Part shown: piece by piece, positions 60,212 through 64,000 of the stretch
Numbering within the stretch: the stretch's first letter is position 1
How the letters are laid out: the number at the start of each line of letters is the position of its first letter
DNA from: CAWHMS01 sp963830495
GTDB lineage: Bacteria; Actinomycetota; Actinomycetes; Propionibacteriales; Nocardioidaceae
Length of the DNA: 64,000 bases
Reading direction: 5' to 3'
NCBI GenBank assembly: GCA_963830495.1
Contig: CAWHMS010000002.1
Location: 62,001 to 126,000, forward strand
The notes under the pieces: generated by a model
What the model saw: the letters and a program-made list of their open reading frames with translations, nothing else
What the model was told of the DNA's origin: nothing
The model's database searches: none
Position numbers and translations under genes: made by a program

Positions 60212-61183
60212 CTAGTAGGGGTCGCGGCTACGGAGTCGGTCGAGGAGCGACTGCGCCAGGTCCGCTCCTCGAGCGAGGACGCCCAGGATCGCGCGGAGCA
60301 ACGTCTGGCGAGGTCCCGACGGGCGGAAGAAGTCGGCCACGACGTCCGCGATGTCCAGCGCATGACTGTCACGAGCGCTGGGTCCTTGCTCGATCTGGAC
60401 ACCGCCGCAGGGGCTGAGCCGGTTGACGAGGTTGTTCGGATCGTCGCCGCTGTACTTGTCGGTGGGCAGAGCGACCCGCGCCCCGAGGCCTACTGGGAGC
60501 ACCTGGCCGATCGCCAGCGCAAGCCCCTCCTTCACGTCGGCGGGTGCGGTGCCTCCGATCAGCACTCCCGGTTCGTCGTCGAAGCCATGGAAAGCCACGG
60601 CATGGGTGAAGCGCCGAGGGATCACCGAGTCGAGAAGCGGGAAGCAGGCTGGGTTGAGGTCGGAAGAAGTGACGTGCCAGCGGGCGAACGCCCCACCGCC
60701 TGGCCTCCAGCCCTTACATCGCCACGAACTGGCACGTTGCGGTCCGAGGCGTTCGGCGGCGCGCTCCGCCTGCTCGTCGGTGTGCTCCTCGATGTCGCCG
60801 CCATGGGGAGCGATGGCGATCAGGTGAGCTTGGCGGCCGTCATCCGCCAGCCGCTCGACCAGCTCACCGGCATCCCTCGCCTGGATGTCGGACAGGTCCG
60901 GATCGACGACCTTGGTGTCCACGACACCATCGAACTCGCCGTCGTCGTGAAGCCGTCGTCGGCCGCCAAGTCCCATGCGCACGACCGGCTCGGTCGTCTC
61001 GTGCAGCATCTCGGTCACGGTGTAGAGCGCGAACTCGTCGCCGCGATGGATCCTCATGTGCTGGCCAAGTCCGCCGTCGAGCGACACCAGCAGCCTGGCT
61101 GCGGGAGCGCAGTGCTCTCGGCGGTCCCTGAGATCCGTTTGGGTCTCGATCGCCTTCTTGACCGACACCGGCGTTGTGGCCAT
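60212..61183 (-). CDS. Poly-gamma-glutamate hydrolase (phage-type, PF05908-like)
   Basis: 323 residues. AAGGAG lies seven bases before the ATG at 61183. LIAIAPHGGDIEEHTDEQAE holds the zinc ligands (HGGxIExxT) of the phage capsule-depolymerase family, HAVAFHGFDDEPGVLIGGTA a second His cluster, and RLSPCGGVQIEQGPSARD the C-terminal QxEQ motif. These zinc enzymes from Bacillus phages cut the poly-gamma-glutamate capsule. No phage genes surround it. An N-terminal extension (KKAIETQTDLRDRREHC) of about 70 residues precedes the enzyme domain; no signal peptide is evident, so its target would be intracellular or it leaves by lysis. Confidence 0.85.
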   Translation of the reverse strand: MATTPVSVKKAIETQTDLRDRREHCAPAARLLVSLDGGLGQHMRIHRGDEFALYTVTEMLHETTEPVVRMGLGGRRRLHDDGEFDGVVDTKVVDPDLSDIQARDAGELVERLADDGRQAHLIAIAPHGGDIEEHTDEQAERAAERLGPQRASSWRCKGWRPGGGAFARWHVTSSDLNPACFPLLDSVIPRRFTHAVAFHGFDDEPGVLIGGTAPADVKEGLALAIGQVLPVGLGARVALPTDKYSGDDPNNLVNRLSPCGGVQIEQGPSARDSHALDIADVVADFFRPSGPRQTLLRAILGVLARGADLAQSLLDRLRSRDPY

Positions 61184-61801
61184 GAAGGATCTCCTTCCGC
61201 GGTCGGCGCCCGAATCTGCCTGACCCAAGCCGAATGGTGTCGCCGCGATGGGATGCAGATCCGCCGCGACCGCGCGCATCCCTAGCGTTGCTTCTGTGAC
61301 CTGCACCCAGCGCGCTGCCTCGCCCTCACTCGCAGGTCTGTTGTCCGTTCACAGCCGAAGCAAAGGGAGGGCTCGTTCTCGCCTCTATCTCCAACGTATA
61401 ACGCGGTTGGGGGCTTGCGGCAAGAGCCGGCTCTTGCCGCAGAACCGCCTGCCCGGGCGAGGATCTACCGAAATGAGGTCACCCAGTGGGTGCGGTGATG
61501 TCGACGCACGACTCACGCGGGGAGTCGAACCGCTGGTGGCGCTTGCGGTGCGAGAAACGGGGCAGAGGTGCGAGTGTGCGCACCCCGGACTGCCCTGAGC
61601 GGCTGGCCGAGGCCGGCGTGCCGCTGATGCCGGCCGGTCAGCCGGTGCGCCAACTGGTGTGCGGGCAGCGGTGGCCGCGACGATGCTGCCCGACGCCCTC
61701 GCCTGAGAAGGCCACCAGTGTCGGCATGAACCACGGCCAATGCCGACGACTTCCCGCCACGCCTGGCCCGTCCGTCGATCGTCAGGGTCGTACTCGGTCG
61801 G
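61184..61801. other. 618-bp gap with hairpins
   Basis: GGGATGC (61250-61256) and GCATCCC (61276-61282) form one stem. The large hairpin at 61403-61448 is listed separately. A frame at 61486-61824 (+) has codon use and composition unlike a real protein and overlaps the vapC end; I do not support it. Confidence 0.5.
61403..61448. repeat. Long two-level hairpin with 26-bp perfect palindrome
   Basis: The core 61416-61441 is the palindrome TGCGGCAAGAGCC / GGCTCTTGCCGCA with no spacer. Outside it GCGGTT (61403-61408) pairs with AACCGC (61443-61448), with GGGGGCT bulged on one side. No gene ends here, as the nearest stops are vapC at 61802 (other direction) and the hydrolase start at 61183. Confidence 0.75.
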
Positions 61802-62191
61802 CTACGTCGGCGAGATGGCACTGAGGCCGAGTGCCCGTGCGGAGTCGCTCATTCGAGTGTCGTAGGTGACGAGATGGTCAACGCCGATCCGCACCGCTGC
61901 CGCCAGGTGAAGCGCGTCGAGCGACCGAAGGCTTGGTCCGGGCAGCAGGCCCGCTTCTCGAAACAGCGACGCGGGTACCTCATAGAGATCGACTCCGTCG
62001 AGGAAGTCTGAGACGTCTTCCTGGCTGATGCCGATCTCGCGCTGCGCAACTCGACGCAACTCTGTGTCCAGCAGCCAACACCCGACGAGCACAGGGTCGG
62101 CCGCATCGATCGCGCTTGCGAGCGGGTCAGACTCCAGCTCCTCGAACAGGAGCTTCAGTGCGGCGGACGTGTCGACGTACCACCGGCTCAA
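61802..62191 (-). CDS. vapC: PIN-domain ribonuclease toxin (VapC-like)
   Basis: 129 residues from TTG. YVDTSAALKLLFEELESD holds the first acidic residue of the PIN active site, DTELRRVAQRE the second, SLRSLDALHLAAAVRIGVD the third, and LVTYDTRMSDSARALGL the fourth; all four are present. VapC toxins cut tRNA or rRNA and stop growth unless bound by their antitoxin. The TTG overlaps the antitoxin stop as TTGA, so toxin is made only after antitoxin and at lower rate because of the weak start. Confidence 0.92.
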   Translation of the reverse strand: MSRWYVDTSAALKLLFEELESDPLASAIDAADPVLVGCWLLDTELRRVAQREIGISQEDVSDFLDGVDLYEVPASLFREAGLLPGPSLRSLDALHLAAAVRIGVDHLVTYDTRMSDSARALGLSAISPT

Positions 62192-62436
62192 CGATCCCCT
62201 CGCAGCTCGTCGAGCAGGTCTGCAGTGGCGGTCGAAACCGTGACTCGTTGCCGTGACGCGTACTTCGGCCGCTTCTTCGCTGGGCGGTCACAGCGAAGGT
62301 CTGTGTCCTCAGTCGCAGGAACGAGACGGGCGACGGGGACACCGTGGCGTGTGATCGTGTACGTCTCGCCGGCTTCGACGCCCCGCACGATCGCGGCGTT
62401 GTCGTTGCGGAGTTCCCGCTGGCTGATTGTTCTCAT
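62188..62436 (-). CDS. vapB: Phd/YefM-type antitoxin
   Basis: 82 residues. MRTISQRELRNDNAAIVRGV and GETYTITRHGVPVARLVPAT are the typical Phd/YefM N-terminal DNA-binding domain; the Arg/Lys-rich C-terminus (DRPAKKRPKYASRQR) is the toxin-binding tail. TACGAT (62443-62448 on the minus strand) lies six bases before the ATG, a -10 box placed for a leaderless transcript. A 10-bp-period direct repeat covers the promoter. Confidence 0.92.
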   Translation of the reverse strand: MRTISQRELRNDNAAIVRGVEAGETYTITRHGVPVARLVPATEDTDLRCDRPAKKRPKYASRQRVTVSTATADLLDELRGDR

Positions 62437-62445
62437 CGCCGGATC

Positions 62446-62462
62446 GTAGCACTCTGTAGCAC
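62446..62462 (-). promoter_or_regulatory. Operator/promoter of the vapBC-type pair
   Basis: GTAGCAC twice (62446-62452 and 62456-62462) with TCT between, one helical turn apart, overlapping the -10 box of the antitoxin. It suits cooperative binding of an antitoxin-toxin complex. Confidence 0.6.
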
Positions 62463-62537
62463 ATGTCTCTCGACAAGACCGGGAGTTAACGCCGCACCAG
62501 CCCGGCATCGTCCCCGCTCGAGGCCGGTTCGAACGAA

Positions 62538-63002
62538 CTAGGCCTGCGCGTCGGCGACCTTGGTGAGCAGTTGGGCCAGTTCGTGAGCCTCGGACTCGGA
62601 CAGCGCAGCAAAGCTCTCCGGAGGCTCGCCCATCCGATCGGCGACTTTGGCGCGGAGCCGCTTGCCCTTGGCGGTGAGCTCCAGCGTCTTGATCCGCCGG
62701 TCGTGTGCGGATGGCCGGCGCTCGGCCAGGCCCAACGCCGTCAGTCGATCCGCGATCCCGGTCACGTTGGAGCTGTCGCAGTGCATGCGGACGGCCAGCT
62801 CGGACATCGGCCGGGGCTTGTCCAGGGAGATCAGCGCGATGCCTTGCATCCAGGTGAGCCCCAGCTCGTTCAGGATCGCGAATCGACGGCTCTTGTCGCG
62901 CAGGAAGATGCTCGAGATCAGACCCCACGCCTCACGACTTGCAGGGCTGGCGGCCGTCGGGGTGGCCGCATCGGCCCGCGTGGTCGTGGTCGTCGTACTC
63001 AC
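62538..63002 (-). CDS. MarR-family transcriptional regulator
   Basis: 154 residues from GTG. After a Thr/Ala-rich tail the winged helix begins ILNELGLTWMQGIALISL; PMSELAVRMHCDSSNVTGIA is the recognition helix region, DRLTALGLAERRPSAHDRRI and KTLELTAKGKRL the wing with the DxR motif. Divergent from the drug-type ABC transporter (63 bp apart), which it probably represses. Confidence 0.9.
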   Translation of the reverse strand: MSTTTTTTRADAATPTAASPASREAWGLISSIFLRDKSRRFAILNELGLTWMQGIALISLDKPRPMSELAVRMHCDSSNVTGIADRLTALGLAERRPSAHDRRIKTLELTAKGKRLRAKVADRMGEPPESFAALSESEAHELAQLLTKVADAQA

Positions 63003-63029
63003 GGCGGAATACTAACACACATATAAAGT

Positions 63030-63038
63030 TGAAGTTCA
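63030..63038. promoter_or_regulatory. MarR-like palindrome in the divergent promoter
   Basis: TGAA-G-TTCA in an AT-rich 63-bp space between marR and the ABC gene. The preceding AAGTTGAAGTT adds a direct repeat. Suits a MarR dimer site. Confidence 0.45.
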
Positions 63039-63065
63039 TAGTCTTTCTGGTTTACCGTATCTGTC

Positions 63066-64000
63066 ATGACCGACCCGAACTACGGCATCGCAGTCCACGA
63101 CCTCCAAAAGCAGTTCAAGGACGGGCCGAAGGCGGTCGATGGGATCAGCCTGGCTGTCGCGCCCGGCGAGATCTACGGGTTTTTGGGGCCGAACGGCGCC
63201 GGCAAGTCGACGACCGTGCTCATCCTCACCACGCTGCTCCCGCCCGACGGCGGCTACGCCACGGTGCAGGGGTATGACGTGGTCAAGCAGGGCGCGCAAG
63301 TCCGGGCATCGATCGGCGCGGCGCTTCAAGAGGCCGCGCTCGACCCGATGCTCACCGGCCGCGAGCACATGCGACTGCAGACTGCCCTTCAGGGCCTGCC
63401 TCGCTCCACGCGCCGGGCACGTGGCAACGAGCTGCTGGATCGGATGGGATTGGCCGACGCTGCCGATCGCAGGGTGGGCGGCTACTCGGGCGGGATGAAG
63501 CGGCGCCTCGACCTCGCCCTCGCGCTTGTGCACGACCCGCGCGTGCTCTTCCTCGACGAGCCGACCACCGGACTCGACCCGCAGTCGCGCTCGGACTTGT
63601 GGCGGGAGGTGTCCCGGCTGGCGCGCGAGGCCGGCGTGACCGTCTTCCTCACCACGCAGTACCTCGAGGAGGCTGACGTTCTCGCCGACCACGTCGGGAT
63701 CATCAACCATGGCCGGATCGTCGCGGAGGGTACGCCGGAGGCGCTGAAGGCCGAGATCGGTCGACCCACCCTCGAGGTCGTGCCGGCCGACCCGGCTGAC
63801 CGGCAGCGGTTCGCGGATGTCCTCACGCGGTTCGGTCCGGCGGCATCCACGGCGAAGCCCGGCGCGGTCGCCGTACACCTGGACGACGGCGCTGATGCGC
63901 TCGCGTCGGTGATCCGCGGGATCGACGCCGAGGCGCTGCGGATGGACACCTTCCAGGTGCACAAGCCCACGCTCGACGACGTCTTCCTCGCCAAGACAGG
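63066..64000 (+). CDS. ABC transporter ATP-binding protein, DrrA type, cut by window end
   Basis: 311 residues present; no stop before the end of the window. ATG start. Walker A GPNGAGKSTTV, Q-loop in ALQEAALDPMLTGREHM, signature YSGGMKRRLDLALAL, Walker B VLFLDEPTTGLDPQSR, and TTQYLEEADVLADHVGIINH with Gln in place of the switch His, as in DrrA of daunorubicin export. The C-terminal VHKPTLDDVFLAKTG is the DrrA/DUF4162 ending, so the protein is nearly complete. A permease gene should follow outside the window. Likely drug or lipid export under the divergent MarR. Confidence 0.93.
   Translation, partial: MTDPNYGIAVHDLQKQFKDGPKAVDGISLAVAPGEIYGFLGPNGAGKSTTVLILTTLLPPDGGYATVQGYDVVKQGAQVRASIGAALQEAALDPMLTGREHMRLQTALQGLPRSTRRARGNELLDRMGLADAADRRVGGYSGGMKRRLDLALALVHDPRVLFLDEPTTGLDPQSRSDLWREVSRLAREAGVTVFLTTQYLEEADVLADHVGIINHGRIVAEGTPEALKAEIGRPTLEVVPADPADRQRFADVLTRFGPAASTAKPGAVAVHLDDGADALASVIRGIDAEALRMDTFQVHKPTLDDVFLAKT

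Overview
The window looks like a high-GC actinobacterial chromosome, most likely Nocardioidaceae (Nocardioides-like). This rests on very high GC, frequent GTG/TTG starts, strings of 4-bp ATGA/GTGA/TTGA stop-start overlaps, a WhiB protein, and two long blocks whose gene order matches Mycobacterium tuberculosis Rv3667-Rv3683 and Rv3708c-Rv3721c. Assignments come from reading the sequence; no database search was run.

Layout. 1-3.7 kb: end of a HAD phosphatase, two SAM methyltransferases, a degenerate Fic-like protein and an ElaA-type acetyltransferase. 3.8-7.9 kb: acetate scavenging (DUF485 partner, ActP symporter, acetyl-CoA synthetase). 8-31 kb: envelope, pH and redox block: NhaA, holin-like protein, EphE-like hydrolase, then the minus-strand operon nth-tlpA-nudix-marP, a Crp regulator, the minus-strand operon DUF4177-RidA-NUDIX-MBL, a sulfur operon (TauE exporter, FAD protein, cysteine dioxygenase), a 3-oxoacid CoA-transferase, two tandem Get3/ArsA ATPases, WhiB4, the class A penicillin-binding protein PonA2, YqeY and a metallophosphoesterase. 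31.2-33.6 kb: tRNA-Pro, an aminoglycoside-phosphotransferase-fold protein and a methyltransferase. 33.6-41.1 kb: asd-lysC, DUF5063-recR-ybaB-dnaX, a VOC protein, the small SRP RNA and tRNA-Ser(GGA).

41.1-49.1 kb is an island bounded by a 57-bp direct repeat of the tRNA-Ser 3' half, with matching 12-bp arm-like repeats just inside both ends and no integrase. It carries a 1169-residue BTAD/dead-cyclase/AAA regulator, three genes broken by single-base indels (SDR, NTF2-like, alpha/beta hydrolase) and an intact O-methyltransferase. 49.2-64 kb is accessory in character: a PhyH dioxygenase with divergent LacI regulator, an ArsR-arsenate-reductase fusion plus a second arsenate reductase with no efflux pump, a ParB/VapB-like protein and LytR_C protein, a cation/proton antiporter, a YczE/MocR divergent pair, a small kinase, a phage-type poly-gamma-glutamate hydrolase, a long intergenic hairpin, a VapBC-type toxin-antitoxin pair, and a divergent MarR / DrrA-type ABC transporter cut by the window edge.

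Together the core genes describe acetate and ketone-body assimilation, cell-wall and acid-stress maintenance, DNA repair and aspartate-family amino acid synthesis. The most unusual parts are the decaying tRNA-Ser island with its intact giant regulator, the sulfur operon with its palindromic operator, the ArsR-ArsC fusion that lacks the usual metal thiols, and several perfect inverted repeats that no gene explains.
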